A stretch of 64,000 nucleotides of DNA from contig NZ_CP031356.1 in assembly GCF_003355475.1 (NCBI RefSeq), forward strand, positions 3,534,001 to 3,598,000, given 5' to 3'. The stretch comes from Brachybacterium saurashtrense. GTDB lineage: Bacteria > Actinomycetota > Actinomycetes > Actinomycetales > Dermabacteraceae. Under the pieces are notes generated by a model. It did not search any database, was not told where the DNA came from, and saw only the letters and a program-made list of their open reading frames with translations. Shown here in pieces: positions 1 through 7,637 of this stretch (position 1 is its first letter; each line of letters opens with the position of its first letter). A program made the position numbers and the translations under genes.

Positions 1-702
1 GGCCGCACCATCCGCGAGTTCGTCGCCGGCGTGCTGGCGATCCCCTCCCTGTTCTCCGTGATCTGGTTCGGGATCTACGGCTACTCCAGCTTCCACATCG
101 AGCTGGAGGGCGAGGGCGGCCTCGTGGACCGGGTGGTGGAGCAGGGGGACATCCCCGGGGCGATGTTCGCCTTCCTCGAGCACTACCCGTTCTCGTTCTT
201 CCTCTCGGTGGTCGCGATCGTGCTGGTGGTGATCTTCTTCGTCACCTCGGTGGACTCCGCCGCCCTGGTCACCGACTCGATGGCCAACGGCCACGAGGAC
301 TACAACCCGCTGGGTCAGCGCATCTTCTGGGGCGTGGCGATCGCCCTGGTCACCGCCGCCCTGCTGGTGTTCTCGGGCACGGACGGCCTGGCCGCGCTGC
401 AGTCCACGATCATCCTGGTGGGCCTGCCGTTCTTCGTGATGGGCTGGTTCCAGATGTACGCGCTGCTGCGCGCGCTGAAGGAGGACGCCGGCGAGCTGCC
501 GAAGATCCGCACCCGCGAGTGGGCGCAGGTGCTCCCGCCGGAGGAGTACGAGCGGCGCGAGTGCGAGGACGACTTCGACCGCGAGGCCTACGTGGTGGAG
601 CCCACCTTCACCTCGGAGGTGCCGGTGCTCTCCGATCCGTACGAGGAGTACGGGGACCTCGAGGAGCCCCCGGCGGAGGACTCGTCCGGTCGAGGGCACT
701 GA
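1..702 (+). CDS. BCCT-family transporter, C-terminal part
   Basis: The reading frame is open from the first base, so this is the 3' end of a longer gene; about 233 residues are visible. BCCT proteins are sodium- or proton-coupled carriers for betaine, carnitine or choline with 12 membrane helices. The segment GRTIREFVAGVL followed by a hydrophobic helix, and FFVTSVDSAALVTDSMANG around residues 80-98, match conserved blocks of the last helices of this family. Three further hydrophobic stretches follow, then a soluble acidic tail of about 75 residues rich in Glu, Asp and Tyr. Such C-terminal tails act as osmosensors in BetP-type carriers, but here that is only an inference. The substrate cannot be told from this fragment. 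Confidence 0.88.
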   Translation, partial: GRTIREFVAGVLAIPSLFSVIWFGIYGYSSFHIELEGEGGLVDRVVEQGDIPGAMFAFLEHYPFSFFLSVVAIVLVVIFFVTSVDSAALVTDSMANGHEDYNPLGQRIFWGVAIALVTAALLVFSGTDGLAALQSTIILVGLPFFVMGWFQMYALLRALKEDAGELPKIRTREWAQVLPPEEYERRECEDDFDREAYVVEPTFTSEVPVLSDPYEEYGDLEEPPAEDSSGRGH

Positions 703-715
703 CCCTCTCTCACGT

Positions 716-760
716 GAGGACGGGCCGGCCACCGCTCTGTGCGGCGGGCGGCCCGTCCTC
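716..760. terminator. Hairpin between convergent genes
   Basis: A perfect 12-base stem (GAGGACGGGCCG at 716-727 pairing with 749-760) encloses a loop of about 21 bases. It lies 14 bases after the BCCT stop and faces the end of the convergent symporter gene. There is no T-run on either side, so it may be a GC-only bidirectional terminator, as is common in high-GC actinobacteria. Confidence 0.5.
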
Positions 761-885
761 GCTGTGGGATCCGGGGTCCGGCCTCTCCCGGCCCCGGCGT
801 CTCCCGGCCTCGGGGGCTCGCGGTGCGCGGCGCTCCGGGGCCTCGGCGGCCCGGGCGGGGAGCGGCCGACGGGGAGCGGTCGGGC

Positions 886-1878
886 TCAGGCGGCGTCGGC
901 GCGGTGCCGGTCCGCGCTGCGGCGGAAATACACCGCGAGCATCGCGCCGGAGAGGTTGTGCCAGATCGAGAAGATCGCGGCGGGGAGGGCGGCGGTGGGG
1001 GAGAAGGCGCTCGCGGCGAGCGTCGCCGCTAGGCCCGAGTTCTGCATGCCCACCTCGACGGAGGTGGTGCGGGCGGCGCGCTCGCCCTGGCGCAGCAGCC
1101 GCGCCACCCAGTAGCCCAGCAGGTAGCCCAGGCCGTTGTGCAGCACCACGGCCAGCAGCACGATCCCGCCCGCGGTGAGGATCGCCTCGACGGAGCCGCT
1201 TACCACGGCCGTGACCACGAGGGAGATCCCCGCGACGCTCACCCATGGCAGCGCCGGCAGGATCTTCGCCACCAGAGAGCCCAGCAGCAGGCGCACCACG
1301 AGGCCGCCCAGCACGGGCACCAGCACCATCTGCACGATCGACAGCGCCATCGCGCCGGCGTCCACCGGCAGGTAGGAGCCGGCCAGCCACAGCGTGAGCA
1401 GCGGCGTGAGCAGGGGAGCGAGCAGGGTCGAGATCGAGGTCATCGTCACCGACAGCGCGGTGTCGCCCTTGGCGAGATAGGTGATCACGTTGGAGCTGGT
1501 GCCGCCGGGGGCGCTGCCCACCAGGATCACGCCCACCGCGAGCTCGGGGGAGAGCCCCAGCAGTGCCGCGATGGCCAGCGCGATCAGCGGCATCACCACG
1601 TACTGGGCCACCACGCCCAGCAGCACCGGCAGCGGGCGCTTGGCCACCAGGGCGAAGTCCGGGACGGTGAGGGTCAGGCCCATCCCGAACATGATGATGC
1701 CCAGGAAGATCGCGATGTGCGGGGCGAGCGCGGTGCCCACGGCGGGGGCGAAGAAACCCAGCGCCGCGGCGGCGAGGATGAGGAGGGGGAACACGGTCAC
1801 GGCGAGGCGGGCCGAGCGGTCCTCGGAGGACCGGGCCGTCTCCGTCGTCGTGGGGTGTGGAGGGGTGGGGGTGCTCAT
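886..1878 (-). CDS. Bile acid:sodium symporter family (BASS) protein
   Basis: A 330-residue membrane protein with about nine to ten hydrophobic helices after a short polar N-terminus rich in Thr, Pro and Arg. Recognisable BASS features are the segment VGSAPGGTSSNVITYLAKGD (about residues 140-160), the Gly/Pro-rich crossover region of this family, and a second conserved block VEVGMQNSGLAATLA near residue 276, where polar residues bind sodium and substrate. Bacterial relatives carry bile acids, pantoate or other organic anions; the substrate here is unknown. The ATG at 1878 has no good ribosome binding site, but a TACAGT -10-like box lies six bases upstream, so the message may be leaderless. 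The gene converges on the BCCT gene. Confidence 0.9.
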   Translation of the reverse strand: MSTPTPPHPTTTETARSSEDRSARLAVTVFPLLILAAAALGFFAPAVGTALAPHIAIFLGIIMFGMGLTLTVPDFALVAKRPLPVLLGVVAQYVVMPLIALAIAALLGLSPELAVGVILVGSAPGGTSSNVITYLAKGDTALSVTMTSISTLLAPLLTPLLTLWLAGSYLPVDAGAMALSIVQMVLVPVLGGLVVRLLLGSLVAKILPALPWVSVAGISLVVTAVVSGSVEAILTAGGIVLLAVVLHNGLGYLLGYWVARLLRQGERAARTTSVEVGMQNSGLAATLAASAFSPTAALPAAIFSIWHNLSGAMLAVYFRRSADRHRADAA

Positions 1879-1884
1879 GCCCGC

Positions 1885-1890
1885 ACTGTA
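1885..1890 (-). promoter_or_regulatory. -10 box of a probable leaderless promoter
   Basis: On the minus strand TACAGT ends six bases before the ATG at 1878 of the symporter gene. This spacing would put transcription start on or next to the start codon. No clear -35 box is seen. Confidence 0.4.
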
Positions 1891-1960
1891 CCGCTCCGTG
1901 AGATAGCGGTCCGGGATGTGGACAGCCCGTGGACGTCACGGGCGGTGGCGCACGCCGGGC

Positions 1961-3463
1961 TCAGGGGCGCTGACGGGCGGGCACCGGCCAGGCGTGGACC
2001 GGCTCGAGGGTGTCCACCGCCGCCCGGTACAGCCGTGTCATCTCCGCCAGCGCCTCGGGCCGGGTCGCGCCGCGCAGCTCCAGCGAGGTGACGGTGTCGA
2101 TCTGCCAGCGCGCGCCGTTGCGCCCGGTGCGGGCGCGGGCGGAGAGGATCTCGCCGTAGTGCTCGGCGACGTCCGGCTCCGCGCCGAGGTGCCGCAGCCC
2201 GTCCATCGCCTGCGGGATCAGGTGCTCCAGCAGCAGGTCCGCCACCCGCACCCTGCCCACCTTCGGCCATCGCACCCGGGCCTCGAGGCCCCAGCGGGCG
2301 CACTGCTGGAACGCCTCGGCGGCCTGCTCGAAGCTCATCCGCGACCACAGTGGGCGTCGCTCGTGCACGAGCGAGTGCAGGATCCCGTAGAAGAACGCGG
2401 CATTGGCGGCCATGTCCGCGGGGGTGGGGCCCGCGGGCAGCAGGCGGTTCTCCAGGCGCAGGTGCGGGAGGTCCCCGCCGGGATCGTAGATCGGCCGGTT
2501 CCAGCGCCACACGGTGCCGTTGTGGAGCATCAGCTCGTGCAGCCGCGGGGCGGAGCCCTCGGTGAGCAGCGGCTCCTCCGCCATCTCGCGGGACTCCGGG
2601 ATCAGCGCCGGGAACAGACGCACGTTCTCCTCGAAGAGATCGAACATCGAGGTGATCCACCGCTCGCCGAACCACACCCGGGGGCGCACCCCCTGGGCGG
2701 CGTACTCGGGCGGCCGGGTGTCCAGCGACTGCACGAAGGCGGGGATGCGGGTCTCGTGCCAGAGCCGGCGGCCCAGCAGGAACGGCGAGTTCGCCGCGAG
2801 CGCCACCTGCGGTCCGGCCACGGCCTGCGCGGCGTTCCAGGCGGCGGCGAACTGCTCGGGCGGCACCTGCAGGTGCAGCTGCATCGAGGTGCACGCGGAC
2901 TCCGGCGCGATCGAGTCGAAGGTGACGTCCAGGCCCCGGGCCTTCCCCTCGCCCTCGATGCTGAGGTAGATCTCCTCGCCGCGCGCCTCCAGCACCGTCG
3001 CCTCGAGCGCCTCGTAGCGGGCGCCCGGCGCGCGCCAGGCGTCCCCGGCGAACAGCTCCTCGGTGACGGTGGGCAGGTGGCCCACCGGGACCACGCGGGC
3101 GTCGCGGGCTCGGGCGGCGGCGTCGGCCCGCTCGATCTTCTCGGTGAGCTCGCGCTCCAGCGCCCGCAGCCCCTCGCCCTGGGGCCGGGTCACCGGCAGG
3201 TTCACCTCGATGTTGAAGCGGCCGATCTCGTGCACGTAGTCCTCGTCGTCGAGGTCCTCGAGCAGCTGATCGGCCAGCAGCGCCGGCGCCATCGTGTCGG
3301 TGCGGGCGAGGTTCATCTCCAGCTCCACGCCCACCGTCCCCTCGTCCACGAACTCGGCGGTGTCGAGGAACGTCTCGAACAGGTCTAGGTTCCGGCGCAG
3401 CTCGCGGCGGTAGCGCGTGCGCTGGGAGCGGGTGTACTCGGTGCTGCCGATCTCGCGTCCCAT
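1961..3463 (-). CDS. Glutamate-cysteine ligase family (GCS2-like) protein
   Basis: The predicted 500-residue soluble protein belongs to the carboxylate-amine ligase group that joins cysteine to the gamma-carboxyl of glutamate. Family features are GVELEMNLAR near residue 45, the strand FNIEVNLPV near residue 85, a central SIEGEGKARGLD region and the block ENRLLPAGPTPADMAANAAFF near residue 350, with Glu and Asn residues expected to hold magnesium-ATP. The start at 3463 is chosen because GGAGG lies a few bases upstream; the frame stays open for another 43 codons of low-complexity Pro/Arg sequence without a better site. Actinobacteria usually make mycothiol, and many carry GCS2 paralogues of unproven substrate, so glutathione synthesis should not be assumed. 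Confidence 0.8.
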   Translation of the reverse strand: MGREIGSTEYTRSQRTRYRRELRRNLDLFETFLDTAEFVDEGTVGVELEMNLARTDTMAPALLADQLLEDLDDEDYVHEIGRFNIEVNLPVTRPQGEGLRALERELTEKIERADAAARARDARVVPVGHLPTVTEELFAGDAWRAPGARYEALEATVLEARGEEIYLSIEGEGKARGLDVTFDSIAPESACTSMQLHLQVPPEQFAAAWNAAQAVAGPQVALAANSPFLLGRRLWHETRIPAFVQSLDTRPPEYAAQGVRPRVWFGERWITSMFDLFEENVRLFPALIPESREMAEEPLLTEGSAPRLHELMLHNGTVWRWNRPIYDPGGDLPHLRLENRLLPAGPTPADMAANAAFFYGILHSLVHERRPLWSRMSFEQAAEAFQQCARWGLEARVRWPKVGRVRVADLLLEHLIPQAMDGLRHLGAEPDVAEHYGEILSARARTGRNGARWQIDTVTSLELRGATRPEALAEMTRLYRAAVDTLEPVHAWPVPARQRP

Positions 3464-3628
3464 GGGGACCTCCGGGCCGTGACGGGATGGGGCCTCATCA
3501 AAGCACGCCGACGGGGGCGGGCGGGCACCGGGGCCGCCGGCCGGAACGGGCGGTCGGCCCCGCGGCGGCCGCGTCCGCGCCGCCAGGGTCATCGGCCACC
3601 TCCGCGCCGCCCTCGGTCGTCGCCCGGA

Positions 3629-4039
3629 TCACCAGCGGCACAGGTGCTGGCGCCGCCACAGCGCGCAGGGCCGGGTGGAGCCGGCCCGCACCCCGCGGCA
3701 GGGAGGCATCGGATGCGGGTACTCCAGCACCTCCCCGACCGGGAACCCGCCGACGTCCAGCAGGGCGCCCAGCACCAGGTGCTCCTCCTGCAGCTGGTAG
3801 GCGTTGAGGAAGACCTCGCAGTCGCAGAAGGCACCCCTCTGCTGCAGCCGGCGCTCGAGCGCGGTGGCCCGCGGTGCGCGCAGGTCGCGGTAGCGCAGCG
3901 CCCAGCGTAGCCCGTGGCAGCCGTGTTCGAGCATCCGGTGCACGTAGCAGAGCAGGCACTCGCCCTCGGCGGGGTCGGTCAATCGTGCCGAGAGCGCGCG
4001 CAGCAGCTCCTCGGCCTCGTCCAGCGGGGTGTCGGTCAT
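3629..4039 (-). CDS. DUF2695 domain protein
   Basis: A small protein of 136 residues matching a family of unknown function seen mainly in actinobacteria. Signature parts are CLLCYVHRMLEHGCHGLRW (about residues 28-46) and FCDCEVFLNAYQL (about 72-84). There are seven cysteines and several histidines, which suggests metal binding, but this is not shown. It ends with a basic, Cys- and Trp-containing tail. It runs in the same direction as the GCS2-like gene 165 bases downstream and diverges from the flavoprotein gene at 4199. The start at 4039 is the only ATG that gives the expected N-terminus; the ribosome binding site is weak. Confidence 0.75.
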   Translation of the reverse strand: MTDTPLDEAEELLRALSARLTDPAEGECLLCYVHRMLEHGCHGLRWALRYRDLRAPRATALERRLQQRGAFCDCEVFLNAYQLQEEHLVLGALLDVGGFPVGEVLEYPHPMPPCRGVRAGSTRPCALWRRQHLCRW

Positions 4040-4198
4040 GGCGGCAGTCGAGCACCGTCGCGGCGCCGGGCGCGCGGCGCGGGCGCGGGCTGTGGACAAC
4101 TCGGCGCGGGGAGGGCGGGTGCGCCGGTCACGGCGTTGCCCCGGACCGGGGACGGGCATACCGTGGGAGGCACCATCCGTTCGGCGAAGGAGCCTGTG

Positions 4199-5407
4199 AT
4201 GTCCGAGTTCGCACCTCGATACGACCATGTGATCCTCGGAGGCGGCGTCGCCGCCGATGCCGCGGCCCGTGCCCTGCGCGAGGCCGCCCCGGAGGCGTCG
4301 ATCCTGCTCCTCTCCGCGGATCCGCACAGTCCCGTGCACCGCCCCGCGCTGTCCAAGGACCTCTGGCACGGCGAGAGCGCGGATCCGGACAGCCAGGACC
4401 TGCGCACCGCGGCGGAGACCGGGGCCGAGGTGCGCACGGGCACCCTCGTCACCGAGCTGATGCCCCGCTCCCACACCGTGGTCACCGCCCGCGGGACGGT
4501 GATCCACTACGGCACCGCGCTGCTGGCCACCGGCTCCTCCGCGCGACGCCTCCCGGGCGTCGACGACGAGCGCGTCACCTGCCTGCGCACCGTGGGCGAC
4601 TACCGGCACCTGCGTGCCCTCGCCACGGAGGGCGCTCGGATCGTGGTGGTGGGCGGCGGCTATATCGGCTCCGAGGCCGCGGCGGCGCTCACCCGCACCG
4701 GCGCGCAGGTCACCCTCGCGCATCCCGGGCGGAGGCTCCTGGAGCACATGCTCCCCGCCTCGATCGCCGCGCACGTCGAGGAGGTGTACGCCGCGCGGGG
4801 CATCACCCTCGTGCCGGGATTCTGCCTGGCCGGGATCGAGTCCGGGCCCGAGCTGGTGCTGCGCTCCGGGGCGGGGGAGGAGCTGCGGGCGGACGCCGTG
4901 CTGCTGGGACTCGGGGCGGAGCTGAACATCTCCCTCGCCGCGCACGCCGGCCTGGACCTCGAGGGCGGCGCCGTGGTGGTGGACCGCTTCCTGCGCACCA
5001 GCGCCCCGGACGTCTTCGCCGCCGGGGACGTGGCCCTGTTCGACGATCCGCTGCTGGGCTGGCGGCACGTGGAGCACGTGGACCACGCGCAGGCCTCCGG
5101 CGCCGTTGCCGGGCGGAACATGGCCGGCGCCCAGGAGCCCTACGAGCACACCCCGATGTTCTACTCGGACCTCTTCGACGACGGCTACGAGGCCGTGGGC
5201 CGCCTGGACACCTCGCTCACCCTGCGCGAGGTGTGGAACCCGAAGGGCACCGCCGCGGTGGTGCACTACCTCGACGGGAACACGGTCGAGGGCGTGCTGC
5301 TGTGGAACACCTGGGACCAGGTGCCGGCGGCCCGCGAGATCATCGCCGCCTCGCAGGAGGGCACCCTCGACCTGGCCGCGCTGGACGGGATGATCACCCC
5401 CGGCTGA
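4199..5407 (+). CDS. FAD-dependent NAD(P)H oxidoreductase (ferredoxin reductase / AIF-like)
   Basis: A 402-residue two-dinucleotide-binding flavoprotein. The FAD fold opens with HVILGGGVAADAAARALRE at residue 10, in which the usual GxGxxG is changed to GGGVAA, as in the AIF/monodehydroascorbate reductase branch. The NAD(P) fold has VVVGGGYIGSEAAAAL near residue 150, and the second FAD block is TSAPDVFAAGDVALFDD near 267. A conserved LSKDLWHGE early in the protein also fits ferredoxin/rubredoxin reductase-type enzymes. These usually pass electrons from NAD(P)H to a small redox partner, or reduce quinone-like acceptors; no partner gene is adjacent. GAAGGAG at 4186-4192 supports the ATG at 4199. 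The gene is divergent from the DUF2695 gene. Confidence 0.88.
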   Translation: MSEFAPRYDHVILGGGVAADAAARALREAAPEASILLLSADPHSPVHRPALSKDLWHGESADPDSQDLRTAAETGAEVRTGTLVTELMPRSHTVVTARGTVIHYGTALLATGSSARRLPGVDDERVTCLRTVGDYRHLRALATEGARIVVVGGGYIGSEAAAALTRTGAQVTLAHPGRRLLEHMLPASIAAHVEEVYAARGITLVPGFCLAGIESGPELVLRSGAGEELRADAVLLGLGAELNISLAAHAGLDLEGGAVVVDRFLRTSAPDVFAAGDVALFDDPLLGWRHVEHVDHAQASGAVAGRNMAGAQEPYEHTPMFYSDLFDDGYEAVGRLDTSLTLREVWNPKGTAAVVHYLDGNTVEGVLLWNTWDQVPAAREIIAASQEGTLDLAALDGMITPG

Positions 5408-5557
5408 CGCGCGCCCGTCGGACCGTCCTCTCCGGGCCCCTCCCCCGCACGACGGCGCCGCCACGGGCCGTCCCCGGAGCGCGGAGTTCGAGTCACGGAT
5501 CACGTGACCCCGCTCACACCCCTGCGCTGTCGCGTGCCCTTCTGGTCACGGTGAGTC

Positions 5558-5600
5558 TAATCTCCTCGGCACCAGTAAAGGTCTCGGTGACTTTAACAGG
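5558..5600 (+). promoter_or_regulatory. Putative promoter and NrtR-type operator of the NAD operon
   Basis: A -10-like TAATCT sits at 5558-5563. Nine bases on, an imperfect inverted repeat spans 5572-5600: arm CCAGTAAAGGTC, a five-base centre, arm GACTTTAACAGG, with 9 of 12 positions pairing. The right arm runs into the AGGAGG ribosome binding site (5598-5603) of the nrtR-like gene, so a bound protein would block both transcription and, in effect, expression. NrtR proteins are known to repress NAD genes by binding palindromes in just this position; the match to an established NrtR motif was not tested. Confidence 0.5.
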
Positions 5601-5611
5601 AGGTGTCGTCG

Positions 5612-6298
5612 ATGAGCGCTCCGCTCTCCCTGGCCGTCTCGACGGTCATCTTCGCGCTGCGCCCCCATCCGGGCACCCGTCGGCCGGCGCTGTGGATCCC
5701 GCTGGTGCGTCGGATCCGCGAGCCGCACCGCGGGCTCTGGGCGCTGCCCGGCGGCCCCCTCGCCCCCGAGGAGGGGCTCGCCGCCTCCGCCGCCCGGAAC
5801 CTGCGCGAGACCACCCGCCTCGCCCCGCAGTACCTCGAGCAGCTCTACGCCTTCGGTGGCCCGGACCGCTCCCCGGAGGAGGCCCAGCGCACCGTCTCGG
5901 TCGTCTACTGGGCGCTGGTGCGCCCCGAGGAGGCCGAGGCCGGCGCCGACGGCGTCAACGTGCGCTGGTTCGTGGCCGATGAGCTGCCCGATCTGGCCTT
6001 CGACCACTCGCTGATCGTCGAGTACGCCCTGTGGCGCCTGCGCAACAAGGTCGAGTACTCCCGCATCGCCGCCGCCTTCCTCGGGGAGACCTTCACCCTC
6101 GCCGAGCTGCGCGCCGTGCACGAGGCGGTGCTGCAGCGCTCCCTCGACCCCGCGAACTTCCGCCGGCAGATGGAGGCCTCCGGGCGGCTCGTCGCCACCG
6201 AGGGCTTCCGCACCGGCGGCCGCCACCGCCCCGCCCGCCTCTACCGCCACGACCGCTCCATCCACCTGGCCGACAACGGCCCCCTCACGGGCCAGTGA
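5612..6298 (+). CDS. nrtR: NrtR-type Nudix-related transcriptional repressor
   Basis: A 228-residue protein with an N-terminal Nudix fold (about residues 5-140) and a C-terminal winged helix (about 150-220). NrtR proteins sense ADP-ribose or related NAD metabolites and repress NAD synthesis genes. The Nudix box is degenerate: GGPLAPEEGLAA is followed by RNLRETT rather than the catalytic RExxEE, so hydrolase activity is probably lost, as known for this regulator family. The C-terminal part FRRQMEASGRLVATEG looks like the recognition region with the conserved Arg-Gln. The ATG at 5612 has AGGAGG eight bases upstream; a GTG at 5603 lies inside that site and is rejected. It is the first gene of the nadABC operon, 26 bases before nadA. 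Confidence 0.9.
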   Translation: MSAPLSLAVSTVIFALRPHPGTRRPALWIPLVRRIREPHRGLWALPGGPLAPEEGLAASAARNLRETTRLAPQYLEQLYAFGGPDRSPEEAQRTVSVVYWALVRPEEAEAGADGVNVRWFVADELPDLAFDHSLIVEYALWRLRNKVEYSRIAAAFLGETFTLAELRAVHEAVLQRSLDPANFRRQMEASGRLVATEGFRTGGRHRPARLYRHDRSIHLADNGPLTGQ

Positions 6299-6324
6299 CC
6301 CCTCACCCCTTCGGAGAGCACGCC

Positions 6325-7635
6325 ATGACCAGCACCGCCCCGACCGCCTCGGTCGATCTCACCCTGCGCACCCTGCCCACCGGCGCGCTGCCCACGAGCA
6401 CCTGCTCCACGCAGCTGCTGGACGCCCCCTGGGACGTGGACGCCCGCGACCCCGGCTACGGCCCCGGCGCCTCGATGTCCGATGCGATCCCCGCCGCCTC
6501 CCCGCGGCAGGGCGAGATCCCCCGCGAGTACCGCGAGGCGAGCGCCGAGGAGCTGGACCGCCGCATCCGCGCCGCGAAGGCGCAGCTGGGCGAGCGCGTG
6601 GTGGTGCTGGGCCACTTCTACCAGCGCGACGAGGTGGTGCAGTACGCGGACTACGTGGGCGACTCCTTCCAGCTCGCCACCGCCGCGAAGGGCCACCGCG
6701 AGGCGGAGGCGATCATCTTCTGCGGCGTGCACTTCATGGCCGAGACCGCCGATCTGCTCTCCACCCCCGAGCAGGCCGTGATCCTCCCCAACCTTGCCGC
6801 CGGCTGCTCGATGGCGGACATGGCGGACATCGACCAGGTCGAGGAGTGCTGGGAGCAGCTGATGGAGGTGTACGCCGAGGAGGCGGCGGCCGCGGGCGAG
6901 GACGCCCCCGCCCCCGTGATCCCGGTGACCTACATGAACTCCTCCGCGGCGATCAAGGGCTTCGTGGGCCGCCACGGCGGAATCGTGTGCACCTCCTCGA
7001 ACGCCGCCGCGGTGCTGGAGTGGGCCTTCGCCCGCGGCCGACAGGTGCTGTTCCTGCCCGACCAGCACCTGGGCCGCAACACCGCCAAGGCGATGGGGGT
7101 GGGGCTGGAGGAGATGGCGATGTGGAACCCGCGCCGGCCCCTGGGCGGCAACGAGGAGCAGGCCCTGCGTGAGGCGAAGGTGCTGCTGTGGCACGGCTTC
7201 TGCTCCGTGCACAAGCGCTTCACCACCGCCCAGATCGACACCGCCCGGGCCGAGCACCCCGGCGTGCGGGTGATCGTGCACCCGGAGTGCCCGATGCCGG
7301 TGGTGGATGCGGCCGACGAGTCCGGCTCCACCGACTACATCCGCCGCGCCATCGAGGGGGCGAGCGAGCCCACCACCTTCGCGATCGGCACCGAGATCAA
7401 CCTGGTGCAGCGCCTGGCCGCCCAGCACCCGCAGCACACCATCTTCTGCCTGGACCCGGTGGTGTGCCCCTGCTCGACGATGTACCGCATCCACCCCGGC
7501 TACCTCGCCTGGGTGCTGGAGGCGCTGTGCGAGGGCACCGTGCTGAACCGCATCACCGTCGGCGAGGACGTCGCCGAGCCCGCCCGGGTGGCCCTGGAGC
7601 GGATGCTCGCGGTGCGCCCCGCCCCGGTGCGCTGA
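6325..7635 (+). CDS. nadA: Quinolinate synthase NadA
   Basis: NadA condenses iminoaspartate with dihydroxyacetone phosphate to quinolinate, using an oxygen-sensitive [4Fe-4S] cluster with three Cys ligands. The 436-residue protein shows VLGHFYQRDEVVQYADYVGDS near residue 93, FCGVHFM (Cys133), HGFCSVHKRF (Cys293) and CPCSTM (Cys381 and 383), which contain the expected ligands, plus HPECPMPV with an extra Cys. An N-terminal extension of about 60 residues before the core is typical of actinobacterial NadA. The gene lies 26 bases after nrtR and 2 bases before nadB. The cysteine desulfurase at the end of the operon probably supplies sulfur for its cluster. Confidence 0.97.
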   Translation: MTSTAPTASVDLTLRTLPTGALPTSTCSTQLLDAPWDVDARDPGYGPGASMSDAIPAASPRQGEIPREYREASAEELDRRIRAAKAQLGERVVVLGHFYQRDEVVQYADYVGDSFQLATAAKGHREAEAIIFCGVHFMAETADLLSTPEQAVILPNLAAGCSMADMADIDQVEECWEQLMEVYAEEAAAAGEDAPAPVIPVTYMNSSAAIKGFVGRHGGIVCTSSNAAAVLEWAFARGRQVLFLPDQHLGRNTAKAMGVGLEEMAMWNPRRPLGGNEEQALREAKVLLWHGFCSVHKRFTTAQIDTARAEHPGVRVIVHPECPMPVVDAADESGSTDYIRRAIEGASEPTTFAIGTEINLVQRLAAQHPQHTIFCLDPVVCPCSTMYRIHPGYLAWVLEALCEGTVLNRITVGEDVAEPARVALERMLAVRPAPVR

Positions 7636-7637
7636 GC

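Noticed and set aside
1138..2091. Long His/Gln-rich frame opposite the symporter and GCS2-like genes
   Set aside because: It is an antisense shadow; composition is a mirror of third-position GC in the real genes, with no motif.
3464..3592. Longer start for the GCS2-like protein
   Set aside because: The extra 43 residues are low-complexity Pro/Arg sequence, and the best ribosome binding site lies just before 3463.
5100..5503. Minus-strand continuation of the DUF2695 frame far upstream of 4039
   Set aside because: The open frame extends antisense through the flavoprotein gene and is only a shadow; the family start is at 4039.
5603..5605. GTG as start of the nrtR-like gene
   Set aside because: It overlaps the AGGAGG ribosome binding site that serves the ATG at 5612, and the three extra residues are not needed by the fold.
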